From contig NZ_CP030840.1 of assembly GCF_003330725.1 (NCBI RefSeq), positions 5,756,116 through 5,820,115 of the forward strand: a stretch of DNA of 64,000 nt, given 5' to 3'. The notes below the pieces were generated by a model. The model was not told where the DNA came from, ran no database searches, and saw only the letters and a program-made list of their open reading frames with translations. This DNA is from Acidisarcina polymorpha. Lineage in GTDB: Bacteria > Acidobacteriota > Terriglobia > Terriglobales > Acidobacteriaceae. How positions within the stretch are numbered: position 1 is the first letter of the stretch; the number at the start of each line of letters is the position of its first letter. Position numbers and translations under genes: made by a program. Of this stretch, positions 51,741-60,198 are shown in pieces.

Positions 51741-53312
51741 CTAAGGTTCAGCGCGTAGAATGCGGCGGAGCTCAAGCAAAAGTCCGCCCAAAACGAGGAA
51801 TCCCCCGCACCAGAATGCCTTGAGGCTATTGACGACCCAGGCCGGAGCCGCCCCGACACGGCCCAGCAAGAACGGTAGGAAATTCCAGGATGTTATGTGG
51901 ACATAGTCCCATGGATCTTCGGTCATCGCGTGGTTGTTAAGTCCCCAGGGGTCCATCTTTCCTAATGCAAAGGCAACGATGTTTTTGAATCGCAGCGCGA
52001 TGACGAAGGTAGGATGGCCGATCGTTTCCATCTGATAGATCTCTAAGGGGAGCCAAAAGCAGAGCGACGCCAACTGCACCACAACGCTGAAGGCAACCAC
52101 GACCCAGCCGGCCCAGCGAAGCCATCCGGCGATCTGCTGCCGATAACGCAAGAGCAGTGGGACACCGAGCAGCGATGCAATCTGGGCAGCGGTAGATACA
52201 TAGCGATCTCCCCACGCGAAATCGCCGCTCCAGACGGTGTACTTCGCATAAAAGCAGATGTAGCCAAAGAGCAGCGACCAGGCTGCGATCGAGAATGCCT
52301 TAACCGGACTGCTAAGGCGCTTCCACAGAAAGATGGTTGCCACCAGGCTGAGGATGAGCAATGGGTCGAAGAGAAAAATAGACTTCTCTGGCGAGAAAAG
52401 CGGGCCGAGCAAGCCATCAAGGAAGCGGCCTTCAAATGGATAGGCGGCAGGCAAGGATGGATCGAGCTTCTTTTGCTGAATAGCAAAGACGCTCAGGTAG
52501 GTGTTGAAGAAGGAGCCGAAACGATAGAACTGGTAGATCCGATCAATCAGCAAAAATGCGGCATACACCGGGATGGTTGTACGAGCGTAGATCAGCGCTT
52601 GCCGCCGAACGTCGCCAAATCTGGTTCGCTCCAGCAGCAGGAGCATGGCGAGAAAGCCAGCAACCGCGAGCAAGTCGAGAGCGGTAGTGAGGCGAGTAAG
52701 CAGGTTCAATCCGAGCGCCAAGCTGCCGATAAGCAAGAGCCGTTTTCGGCCGGTGCGGAACCACTCGTACTGGAACGAGATTCCTGCCAGGGTGAGTAGA
52801 AAGATGTAGTTGTTCTCGCTCATATTCTGCGAGTAATGCAGATGGGTCGTGGCAAAGAGAAGTGTCAGGACCCCGGCGGCCGCTTGTTTCAGGGCAAATT
52901 CGAACTGCAGCAGCAGCCTGAAGCACACAAGCGCGGTCAGCACTGCGATGAGCAGATTGGTGGTGAAGCTGACGAAGACGCCGCGAATACTGGGATCGTT
53001 TCCAGCGTATTGATCGAAGATCGACAGGTGCTCGAGGTAGGTTCCCGCCACGTCCGGCGGGAACATGAGCAACGATTGGCCCATGCCATACCAACTGTAG
53101 AGATGGCCGTTGCGTCCGATAAGACCAAACTCCGGATATTCATTGGGAAAGACCGGCGGCTCGGAGGTCCAGAACGAGTGGGTGGTCTGCAAGCGATGCA
53201 TCGTATCGCTGGTGCCGAGTTCGCCGGACTGCGCAAGCAGCGTTCCGAGAAACGCGATCGACGCTAACACAAAACGGGGGCTACGCAGTATGCGCAGGCA
53301 AGCCTTCATCAT
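51741..53312 (-). CDS. polytopic membrane protein, GT-C glycosyltransferase-like
   Basis: The 523-residue protein from the ATG at 53312 has about ten membrane helices. It carries an early luminal loop with TSDTMHRLQTTHSFWTSEPP, the position where GT-C enzymes have an acidic catalytic motif, and late GDFAWGDRYVSTAAQIASLL. Such enzymes use polyprenyl-linked sugars. An extension to 53405 overlaps the sigma factor promoter region and is not hydrophobic. It converges with the DUF2165 gene (5 bases between stops) and is divergent from the sigma gene. The GT-C assignment is moderate. Confidence 0.7.
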   Translation of the reverse strand: MMKACLRILRSPRFVLASIAFLGTLLAQSGELGTSDTMHRLQTTHSFWTSEPPVFPNEYPEFGLIGRNGHLYSWYGMGQSLLMFPPDVAGTYLEHLSIFDQYAGNDPSIRGVFVSFTTNLLIAVLTALVCFRLLLQFEFALKQAAAGVLTLLFATTHLHYSQNMSENNYIFLLTLAGISFQYEWFRTGRKRLLLIGSLALGLNLLTRLTTALDLLAVAGFLAMLLLLERTRFGDVRRQALIYARTTIPVYAAFLLIDRIYQFYRFGSFFNTYLSVFAIQQKKLDPSLPAAYPFEGRFLDGLLGPLFSPEKSIFLFDPLLILSLVATIFLWKRLSSPVKAFSIAAWSLLFGYICFYAKYTVWSGDFAWGDRYVSTAAQIASLLGVPLLLRYRQQIAGWLRWAGWVVVAFSVVVQLASLCFWLPLEIYQMETIGHPTFVIALRFKNIVAFALGKMDPWGLNNHAMTEDPWDYVHITSWNFLPFLLGRVGAAPAWVVNSLKAFWCGGFLVLGGLLLELRRILRAEP

Positions 53313-53513
53313 CACCACCAATGATTTCACGGCTTCCCAACTTGTGGTCTGCGGGCAAGGCAGATCAATTCTCGATCGCCGCAGTCCGAGGTGACGAGTG
53401 CTCAATTGTTGATGCAGTCATCGCGGTGCAGTGCTAGAGTTGTTTGCATATCCGACTGCCTCGCACTCGAGGGGCTAACGCGTCACTGCATGTCTCCCCC
53501 CAAGGCCGCTTCT

Positions 53514-54104
53514 ATGGAATTCTGCGTTTTTGATGAGTCGTATGTAGAGCGATTGCGTGCGGGAGATTTCCGGACACAGGAACACTTTGCCGCTTATTTC
53601 ACCGAATTGATCAAGATCAAGCTTCGGTCACGGGTTCGCAGGCCCGAAGACATCGAGGACATCCGACAAGAGACATTCAGCCGGGTTCTGCGTACGTTGC
53701 GCACCCAGCAGGGTCTCCGAAATCCCGAAAAGCTGGGCGCGTATGTGAATTCCACTTGCAACAATGTGTTGCTGGAGTACTATCGCGCTCCCGCCCATGA
53801 ATCGCCGGTCGAGGACGAAGAACAGGTTCAGGAATACCCAGACGCCAGCTCCGGAGTGCTCGATCACCTGGTCTCTCGGGAGGTCCAGGCCCAGGTGCAG
53901 CAAGTCCTTGAACACCTTTCCGAACGCGACCGGCGGCTGATTCGCGAGGTCCTGCTGCAAGAGCGAAGTAAGGACGAGGTTTGTGAGGAAATAGGGGTGA
54001 ACCGGGACTATCTGCGGGTGCTGCTTCACCGCGCCCTCAAATCTTTCAAGGAGGAATATCTGGAGAGGACCAGCCAGCCCGCCGGAACGATGTACAGGCG
54101 ATAG
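53514..54104 (+). CDS. ECF-like RNA polymerase sigma factor
   Basis: The 196-residue protein from the ATG at 53514 has sigma region 2 (EHFAAYFTELIKIKLRSRVR, EDIEDIRQETFSRVLRTLR, AYVNSTCNNVLLEYYR) and region 4 (ERDRRLIREVLLQERSKDEV, NRDYLRVLLHRALKSF). The arrangement is that of small ECF-type sigma-70 proteins. In-frame starts at 53391 and 53490 are also possible; AAGG stands 9 bases before 53514. A zinc-finger anti-sigma gene follows after 128 bases, and the two should form a regulatory pair. Confidence 0.88.
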   Translation: MEFCVFDESYVERLRAGDFRTQEHFAAYFTELIKIKLRSRVRRPEDIEDIRQETFSRVLRTLRTQQGLRNPEKLGAYVNSTCNNVLLEYYRAPAHESPVEDEEQVQEYPDASSGVLDHLVSREVQAQVQQVLEHLSERDRRLIREVLLQERSKDEVCEEIGVNRDYLRVLLHRALKSFKEEYLERTSQPAGTMYRR

Positions 54105-54232
54105 AGCTGCCGTACAGCCATCGCAATTTGGCAGGCCATGCTCAGGGAAAGCAAAGAGCGAATCTTCGGCAATTCACTGCCGCTCTAAGCCTCATGAAAC
54201 GTTTTGGCTGGTAACGTCACTAATCATCAGAG

Positions 54233-54946
54233 ATGGAATTACCAATGGACCATAAACAAGCATTAGAGATGATGGCAGTGGAAAAATACCTCCTCAACGA
54301 ATTCGCCCTAGAGGAACGGGAGCAGTTTGAGGAGCATTTTTTTTCCTGCCACGAATGCGCGGAAGACATCCGGGTCGGCACCGCGCTGATGGAACACGGA
54401 AAGCAGATTTTCGAACTAGAAGGGCCAAACAGCAAGGAGGCTCCGACATCAAGAGCACGGCTCAGGCCGGAACCGTCCAGTCGCAGCCGAGACTGGTTTG
54501 CGTGGCTGCGGCCTGTATTCACCGTGCCCGCATTGGCGATACTGTTGGTGACGGTCGCGGTCCAAAATCTGGTCCAGGTGCCGGCCTTGCAGCGATCGCT
54601 GATGGTCATGAATTCGCCCGAGGTCCTGCCCTCAGCCTATCTCGCGAGTGGGGGCACGCGCGGGGAGAACCAAGTGGTTGTGGCTAAGCGCGGCCAGCCG
54701 TTCTTACTGCAGGTTGACATTCCCGGGGAGAGTAACGCCGTCTACTCGGCGGAGCTCTACGACGCCGCGGGACAAAGGCGTTGGCCGAAGAGCTTAACGA
54801 TCCCGGCAGACGTCGCAAAGCAGGATCTTCCGTTGCGAGTTCCTGGCGGCCTAGAGGCGGGGAATTATTCGCTGGTGGTCAGCCAGGCGGGAACTGTCGG
54901 CCCGGCTGAGGTTGGCCGCTATACATTCACTCTGCGCTTGAAATAG
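54233..54946 (+). CDS. transmembrane zinc-finger anti-sigma factor
   Basis: The 237-residue protein has a zf-HC2-type ZAS motif H35-x3-C39-x2-C42 (EEHFFSCHECAED), preceded by AVEKYLLNEFALEEREQFEEHF. A single membrane helix lies at about 93-113 (PVFTVPALAILLVTVAV), and a 120-residue extracytoplasmic domain follows (KRGQPFLLQVDIPGES, AVYSAELYDAAGQRRW, GGLEAGNYSLVVSQ), a beta-sandwich-like fold. By family knowledge it sequesters the upstream sigma factor at the membrane until a signal or protease acts. An ATG 4 codons later is an alternative start. Confidence 0.88.
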   Translation: MELPMDHKQALEMMAVEKYLLNEFALEEREQFEEHFFSCHECAEDIRVGTALMEHGKQIFELEGPNSKEAPTSRARLRPEPSSRSRDWFAWLRPVFTVPALAILLVTVAVQNLVQVPALQRSLMVMNSPEVLPSAYLASGGTRGENQVVVAKRGQPFLLQVDIPGESNAVYSAELYDAAGQRRWPKSLTIPADVAKQDLPLRVPGGLEAGNYSLVVSQAGTVGPAEVGRYTFTLRLK

Positions 54947-54982
54947 GCAGAAAACGACGGCATGGGTGTTTTGGAGGCGGAG

Positions 54983-55849
54983 ATGGATGACGGCAATGAA
55001 GTAACCCACTACTACCACGCGAATGCAGACGCGTTTGGCGGCGTCCTGGAAAGACCTTTCAACCTGACACTTCCGGTGTTAGCGGCGAGCTCTTTACCGA
55101 GCGTAGGCGGCTATCACTCGGCACGGGCTGACAATGTTCGCGTTGCGGAGATGATCTCGGTCAAGAGCGCTTACACCCAGGTAGGAGGCACCAAGAATCA
55201 TAAAGACGGGAGTTTCACTACCTTCGTGCGTTCCGTGGTCGAGGACCTGAATATCAAGGACGTCTTCCATGCCGAGCGGATCGCTTTGGAGCTTCAAACC
55301 GAACATCCTCCAAAAGACCATTATCCAACAGTTTCTTTCAAAAACACGGAGTACCGCGGCCTGCGCGCCGGTGACTGCACCTTTGAGCCGCAATTGCGGC
55401 TCGACATCTGCGATCGCAACGGCGGTAAGAATTACCCGAAGAACCCGTATTTGACAGATTCCAAACTGCTCAAATATGCCAAGAACCAGAGCAAGAAGAT
55501 CGCGGATGGTTGCTCCTCGTCAGAGATGCGCAAAGTTCCCGTCTTTGACCGGTTATTCCAAAGGCATTCGGGCGATGGACCGAATAGCGGCGCTAAGATT
55601 AAACAACGCGGCAATGTTATAGTCTCAGTCGTTGATGGGATCGTGACGACAGGGAGTTTCGCCGGGAAAACAGGCGGCCATGTGATCGACATTCCCGGAT
55701 TCGGGCGCATATACCTAGGTGAGTTGCTCGTCCATCACAATTCGTTCGATCTGACCTTACTCCGGGTGGAATTGGGATGTCCCACACAGGGAAATGTCGC
55801 CGTAGCACATGGAAGCGCGAATGGCAGCAACTCGGGTGGAAACCGTTAG
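54983..55849 (+). CDS. unrecognised protein in the sigma/CHAT cassette
   Basis: GGAGG stands 5 bases before the ATG at 54983; an ATG at 54962 has no ribosome site. The 288-residue protein has no signal peptide. It contains LPSVGGYHSARADNVRVAEM, KSAYTQVGGTKNHKDGSF, VEDLNIKDVFHAERI and TEHPPKDHYPTVSFKNTEYR in the N-terminal half, then VIVSVVDGIVTTGSFAGKTG and HVIDIPGFGRIYLGELLVHH. The pattern recalls unnamed proteins seen in several soil bacteria (recollection, unchecked). Its last 73 bases overlap the CHAT gene in another frame. Role unknown; it is a candidate partner or substrate of the CHAT protein. Confidence 0.75.
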   Translation: MDDGNEVTHYYHANADAFGGVLERPFNLTLPVLAASSLPSVGGYHSARADNVRVAEMISVKSAYTQVGGTKNHKDGSFTTFVRSVVEDLNIKDVFHAERIALELQTEHPPKDHYPTVSFKNTEYRGLRAGDCTFEPQLRLDICDRNGGKNYPKNPYLTDSKLLKYAKNQSKKIADGCSSSEMRKVPVFDRLFQRHSGDGPNSGAKIKQRGNVIVSVVDGIVTTGSFAGKTGGHVIDIPGFGRIYLGELLVHHNSFDLTLLRVELGCPTQGNVAVAHGSANGSNSGGNR

Positions 55850-58335
55850 CCGTTACTGCCGCTCTGGTTATGGCCTTCTCAGTGGGCTGTACTAGAGATT
55901 TGGTCCCAGAAAAGCTTTATCAAGAAGCAGAGTCTTTTCGTCAAAGGGGCGACCTGAATCAAGCTCAGGTAGATGCAGACCAGGGTTATCAACGATTCTT
56001 GTCATTGGACCCGGTTGCAGCGGCAAAATTTCGTCTTCTCCAGGCTCAGATCATGTTGGCGAAAGGCGGGTACTCTTCGGCAATCGCAGCGCTGGACAAC
56101 TCGCCATCGAAGCTCTTCACAGATTGCGAACTCAATGCGCGAAGACATCTGCTTCAAGCGGTGGCCTACGACCGGCTCGGGCAAGACTCCAAAGTCGAAT
56201 CCAGTATGCGGGAGGCGAGCCAGCCTTGCCCCCAAGGCAGCCTTAGCCTCACCGAAGATATTGCGATCCGACGAGGCGAACTCCTTGACGATCCGGCAAC
56301 CGCTGAGTCGGACTATCGCTTCGCGTTGGGCATCGATCGACAGCTCGGGGACAGCTTTCGTGAAGCTCGGGCGCTGCTTGATCTTTGCAACGCGGCTCAA
56401 CTGGAGGAACGATACGACGAGTCGATCGCATGGGGCGTTGCTGCACTGAATATCTCAAAATCGAAAGGGTATAAGGTCCTCGAGGAGATTTCCGAGGGGA
56501 ACCTGGCCTGGAACTACTACAAGCTCGGCGACTTTAGCGATGCGCTTCCGTTGTCCCTCCAGGCTGAGGAGTTGGCGCGCGTCATTGGCGAAGGTCCCGA
56601 GCGCATCCGGCGTCGCAACAACATCGGCATGATTCATGAGCAACTCGGTCAATTCGCGCTGGCCGAGTCTGAATACCGAGACGCACTTTCGATGGCCGAG
56701 CAACAAGGGGACAAAGCCCAGGCAGCGATTGCCTTGGCCGAGATTGCATTTGTCGCTGTGCGGGCCGGAAAGTGGGAGGTTGCTGACGAGTTCAGCAAGC
56801 AAGCCATCGAGTCGGCGCGGCAGCAAACAGACCGTCCGCTGGAATTACAGGCGCTGTTTGCCCAAGGCCTCATCGCCTCCCACAACAGCGATCAGGATGG
56901 GGCAAAAAGATTGCTGACGGAAGTCGCCTTCGACCCGCATCATGATCGCCAGTCTCTGCGCTGGGAGGCGCAGACCGCGTTAGCCGATCTGTACGCTAAG
57001 GAGCAAAATTTTAAAGCGGCCGAAGCGGAGTACCGTGCCGCGCTCGATACCGCGGGCACAGCCCGCTGCTCCATCCACAAAGAGGATTTACGGCTGCCTT
57101 TCTTCGCCAATACGACCCTGCTCTATGACAGCTACATTGATTTCCTGGTGCGGGAGGGGAAGACAGTTGAAGCATTGCGCGCCGCCGATCAAAGTCGAGC
57201 GTTGACGCTGGCTGAGGGGCTTGGTGTGGAAGGGAAGAGGTGTCTGGCGTATGAAGCGTCCTTCGCTCCGCAACAGGTAGCCAAGCAGCTCCAATCGACG
57301 ATGCTCTTTTATTGGGTGGGTGCCGCACATTCTTATCTGTGGGCAGTCACTCCGCAAGAAACAAAGTTGTATTCGCTTCCCCCGCGCGCCGAAATCGAGC
57401 CTCGCATTCTTGCTTACCGAAGGGCACTGGTTGGTTCGCGCGATGTGCTTCAGACGGAAGACAGCAACGGCGAACAGCTCTATCAGATGTTAGTAGCTCC
57501 GGCGGCGGAGTTGTTTCACCCCAACGGCCGGGTCATTGTCATCACCGACGGTCAGCTGAGTGGTCTGAGTTTTGAAAGCCTCATCGCTCCGCAGCCAGAG
57601 CCTCATTACTGGATCGAAGATGTCACTCTCGAGAATGCATCTTCGCTACGTTTGTTGCTGGCCCGACCGAAAGCGCGCCGCATTCCCGGCAGTAAGCTGC
57701 TGTTGATCGGGAACCCGGTGCCGCCGGACCGGGGTGGCCAATATAGCGTTCTGCCGCATGCTGCGGAAGAGATATCCGCGGTCGGCCAATACTTTCCTGC
57801 CTCCGAGGAGGAGGTCTATCAGCAAGGGAACGCTACGGCTGAGGCCTACATAGCCAGCGATCCCGGCCATTTCCGTTACATTCACTTCGTAGCCCATGGC
57901 GATGCAAATTCAACCGACCCGCTCGAATCGGCAGTGGTATTGTCGGCCGCCGCCTCGTCCGTCCGGGGTGTCAACGCAAGTTATAAGGATGCAAGCTATA
58001 AGCTTTATGCGCGCGATGTGATCGCTCATCCCCTGCAAGCCGAGCTCGTTACCATCTCGGCTTGCAAGGGAGCAGGGGAGCGCGCGTATACAGGGGAAGG
58101 TCTGGTGGGACTCTCCTGGGCGTTTCTCCATGCCGGTGCGCACAACGTGATCGGTGCGCTTTGGGACATCAGCGACGTATCCACTCCCGAACTGATGAGA
58201 ACGATGTACTCCGAGCTGGCGAAGGGAAGTTCTCCCGACACGGCGTTGCGCGCAGCCAAGTTGTCTTTGCTGCATGGGCAAAGCTATCGAAAACCGGTGT
58301 ACTGGGCGGCTTTCCAGCTTTATACCGGGTCATAA
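55777..58335 (+). CDS. TPR-CHAT protein with putative lipoprotein signal
   Basis: The 852-residue protein begins with a basic region and PLAVTAALVMAFSVGC, a signal with a lipobox-like end at Cys38. TPR-like helices cover about 45-430 (LYQEAESFRQRGDLNQAQVD, LAWNYYKLGDFSDALPLSLQ, IHEQLGQFALAESEYRDALS). The C-terminal CHAT domain (570-850) is a caspase-like fold with His707 (IHFVAHGDANS) and Cys763 (TISACKGAGE), the catalytic pair; GLSWAFLHAGAHNVIGALWD follows. CHAT proteins are proteases of the separase/caspase clan. Being the end of a sigma, anti-sigma, unknown cassette, it may control signalling by cleaving a partner. Confidence 0.88.
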   Translation: MSHTGKCRRSTWKREWQQLGWKPLAVTAALVMAFSVGCTRDLVPEKLYQEAESFRQRGDLNQAQVDADQGYQRFLSLDPVAAAKFRLLQAQIMLAKGGYSSAIAALDNSPSKLFTDCELNARRHLLQAVAYDRLGQDSKVESSMREASQPCPQGSLSLTEDIAIRRGELLDDPATAESDYRFALGIDRQLGDSFREARALLDLCNAAQLEERYDESIAWGVAALNISKSKGYKVLEEISEGNLAWNYYKLGDFSDALPLSLQAEELARVIGEGPERIRRRNNIGMIHEQLGQFALAESEYRDALSMAEQQGDKAQAAIALAEIAFVAVRAGKWEVADEFSKQAIESARQQTDRPLELQALFAQGLIASHNSDQDGAKRLLTEVAFDPHHDRQSLRWEAQTALADLYAKEQNFKAAEAEYRAALDTAGTARCSIHKEDLRLPFFANTTLLYDSYIDFLVREGKTVEALRAADQSRALTLAEGLGVEGKRCLAYEASFAPQQVAKQLQSTMLFYWVGAAHSYLWAVTPQETKLYSLPPRAEIEPRILAYRRALVGSRDVLQTEDSNGEQLYQMLVAPAAELFHPNGRVIVITDGQLSGLSFESLIAPQPEPHYWIEDVTLENASSLRLLLARPKARRIPGSKLLLIGNPVPPDRGGQYSVLPHAAEEISAVGQYFPASEEEVYQQGNATAEAYIASDPGHFRYIHFVAHGDANSTDPLESAVVLSAAASSVRGVNASYKDASYKLYARDVIAHPLQAELVTISACKGAGERAYTGEGLVGLSWAFLHAGAHNVIGALWDISDVSTPELMRTMYSELAKGSSPDTALRAAKLSLLHGQSYRKPVYWAAFQLYTGS

Positions 58336-58453
58336 AGCGGGTTACTCGCTTACTGCATGGCCACGGTGGACAGCTTCTTCACTCTGCTCCGCGTGGTAAT
58401 GGCGAAAGCTGCGTTTGCGACCTGGTGGAAATGACGATTTCGCAGGAAGGCGC

Positions 58454-60196
58454 CTAATCCAGCCGGTATTTGGTCTCGGCGAGGTGATACATCTTCCGCC
58501 AGAGCAGGCGGTTCGCGGTGACCACCATCAACGCCATGATGATGGTGCCCATAAGCAGGATGCCGAAGTTCCCGGCATCGCTGGCTGCGCTGATCTCAGC
58601 CCCGAGTCCAAGGGTGGTGAAGATTTTATCTCGGATGGGGTAGTATTCCGCAATGATCGAGGCGTTCCATGCGCCGCCGGATGCAGTGACCAGGCCGGTC
58701 ACGAGGTAGGGAAAGATGCCGGGCAGAATGACGGTCGTCCAGCGCTGCAAAGTTCGAAAGTGGAAGAGATCAGCGACCTCGCGCATTTCGGAGGGGATGG
58801 CCATCGCTCCGGCGATCACGTTAAAGAGCACGTACCACTGCGTTCCAAGCAGCATCAACGCGACAGCGCCGATGCCGAGGCCGATCCCGATGCGGTAGAG
58901 GCCAAGAATGATGATCGGGTATAGGACGGTTGCCGGGAACGATGCGACCATCTGGATAATCGGTTGCAGGATCTTCGCGAGCCGCGGATTGAAGCCGATG
59001 GCCACGCCGACCGGGATGGTCCAGAGCGAGGCAATGAGCAACGACGCGTTCACCCGGAGGAAGGTCGCAGCTGCGCCTTCGAAGAGCAAAAGGTAATCCG
59101 ATCCCGGGATGCCGTGCAGCAGGCCAAGCGCCCGGACAGCGGCCAGGGCTACGGCGATGACGGCAATGAGAGCAAGCACAATTGTAGAAAGCGACCCAAT
59201 GCGGCGCGCAGTTCGCTCTGGCATTTGTCGGATGATCGGGGCATCGCGTCGGCGCGCCAAACCGGCGTAGATGCGCTCGCCGAGCGGCTCGATGGTGCGC
59301 TCTCTCACCCAGCCGAGAGCGGTAGAGTTTCGCAGCAGGTGCAGGATCGGCGAAGTGACGCGGGCGCCGCTATCGCTGGTCTCAAACTTGAATTTGTCCG
59401 ACCAGGCGATCAGCGGCCGCCAGACCAACTGGTCAGTCAAGACGATGATCACCATCATGGTGATGATGCCGTAGACGGTCGCCGATGTATCACCGGCGTC
59501 CGCGGCGGTCTTGAGGTAGGATCCAAGCCCGGGTAGTCGAAAGTGACGAGTACCCACCGGGAACATCTCGCAGACGACGAGGATGAACCATCCGGCCGCG
59601 ACGGAGACCATCGAATTCCAGATAAGGCCGATGGCGGAGAAGGGAAGCTCCAGCTGCCAGAAACGTTGCCACGCGGAAAAGCGGTTGATGGCGCAGGCTT
59701 CGCGGAGCTCGCGAGGAATGCTCTTCAGCGAAGAATAAAAGCTGAAGGCCATATTCCAGACCTGGCCTGTGAAAATGAGGACAATGGCGCCGAGCTCAAT
59801 GCCGAGCTGCCTGCCCGGGATGAGCGCGATCATGGCCAGCATCACGCCGGGTAGAAAGCTGAGTACTGGAATCGACTGCAGAATGTCGAGTGCAGCTATC
59901 ATCAACGACTCAGCCCGCTTATTATAGGCGGCGATATATCCGTAGCCGATTGCGAAGATGAGGCTCAGAAAATAAGCGGCGATGGTGCGCACCACTGAGT
60001 AAAAAGCGTAAAGCGGGAGTGCCGAAGGAGCACGGTCGATGAAGACTTCCGGCACCGGGCGACTGAACCAGTAGCGACCCACGAAGATGATGGCGTAGAA
60101 CCCGGCGAGGCAGAAGGCCGCGACGATCAAGTCGAGGAAGACCGGCCAGGTGCGCTCGGGAACCAGGCTGCGGGCGAATGTATTGTCGATCTTCAT
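58454..60196 (-). CDS. ABC transporter permease, two fused BPD domains (NitT/TauT-like)
   Basis: The 580-residue protein joins two binding-protein-dependent permease domains. The EAA loops read LREACAINRFSAWQRFWQLE (first, about 190) and MREVADLFHFRTLQRWTTVI (second, about 475), each followed by LP and GIFPYLVTG or FSAIGLIWN. A linker with no membrane helix (about 275-330) lies between. It starts 2 bases after the ATPase stop. In other bacteria such fusions belong to nitrate/sulfonate/bicarbonate-type importers; no substrate-binding gene is near. Confidence 0.9.
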   Translation of the reverse strand: MKIDNTFARSLVPERTWPVFLDLIVAAFCLAGFYAIIFVGRYWFSRPVPEVFIDRAPSALPLYAFYSVVRTIAAYFLSLIFAIGYGYIAAYNKRAESLMIAALDILQSIPVLSFLPGVMLAMIALIPGRQLGIELGAIVLIFTGQVWNMAFSFYSSLKSIPRELREACAINRFSAWQRFWQLELPFSAIGLIWNSMVSVAAGWFILVVCEMFPVGTRHFRLPGLGSYLKTAADAGDTSATVYGIITMMVIIVLTDQLVWRPLIAWSDKFKFETSDSGARVTSPILHLLRNSTALGWVRERTIEPLGERIYAGLARRRDAPIIRQMPERTARRIGSLSTIVLALIAVIAVALAAVRALGLLHGIPGSDYLLLFEGAAATFLRVNASLLIASLWTIPVGVAIGFNPRLAKILQPIIQMVASFPATVLYPIIILGLYRIGIGLGIGAVALMLLGTQWYVLFNVIAGAMAIPSEMREVADLFHFRTLQRWTTVILPGIFPYLVTGLVTASGGAWNASIIAEYYPIRDKIFTTLGLGAEISAASDAGNFGILLMGTIIMALMVVTANRLLWRKMYHLAETKYRLD

Positions 60197-60198
60197 GC

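Noticed and set aside
53391..53513. Longer sigma factor start at 53391
   Set aside because: The added 41 residues have no sigma features and overlap the divergent membrane-protein promoter region; 53514 has a ribosome site.
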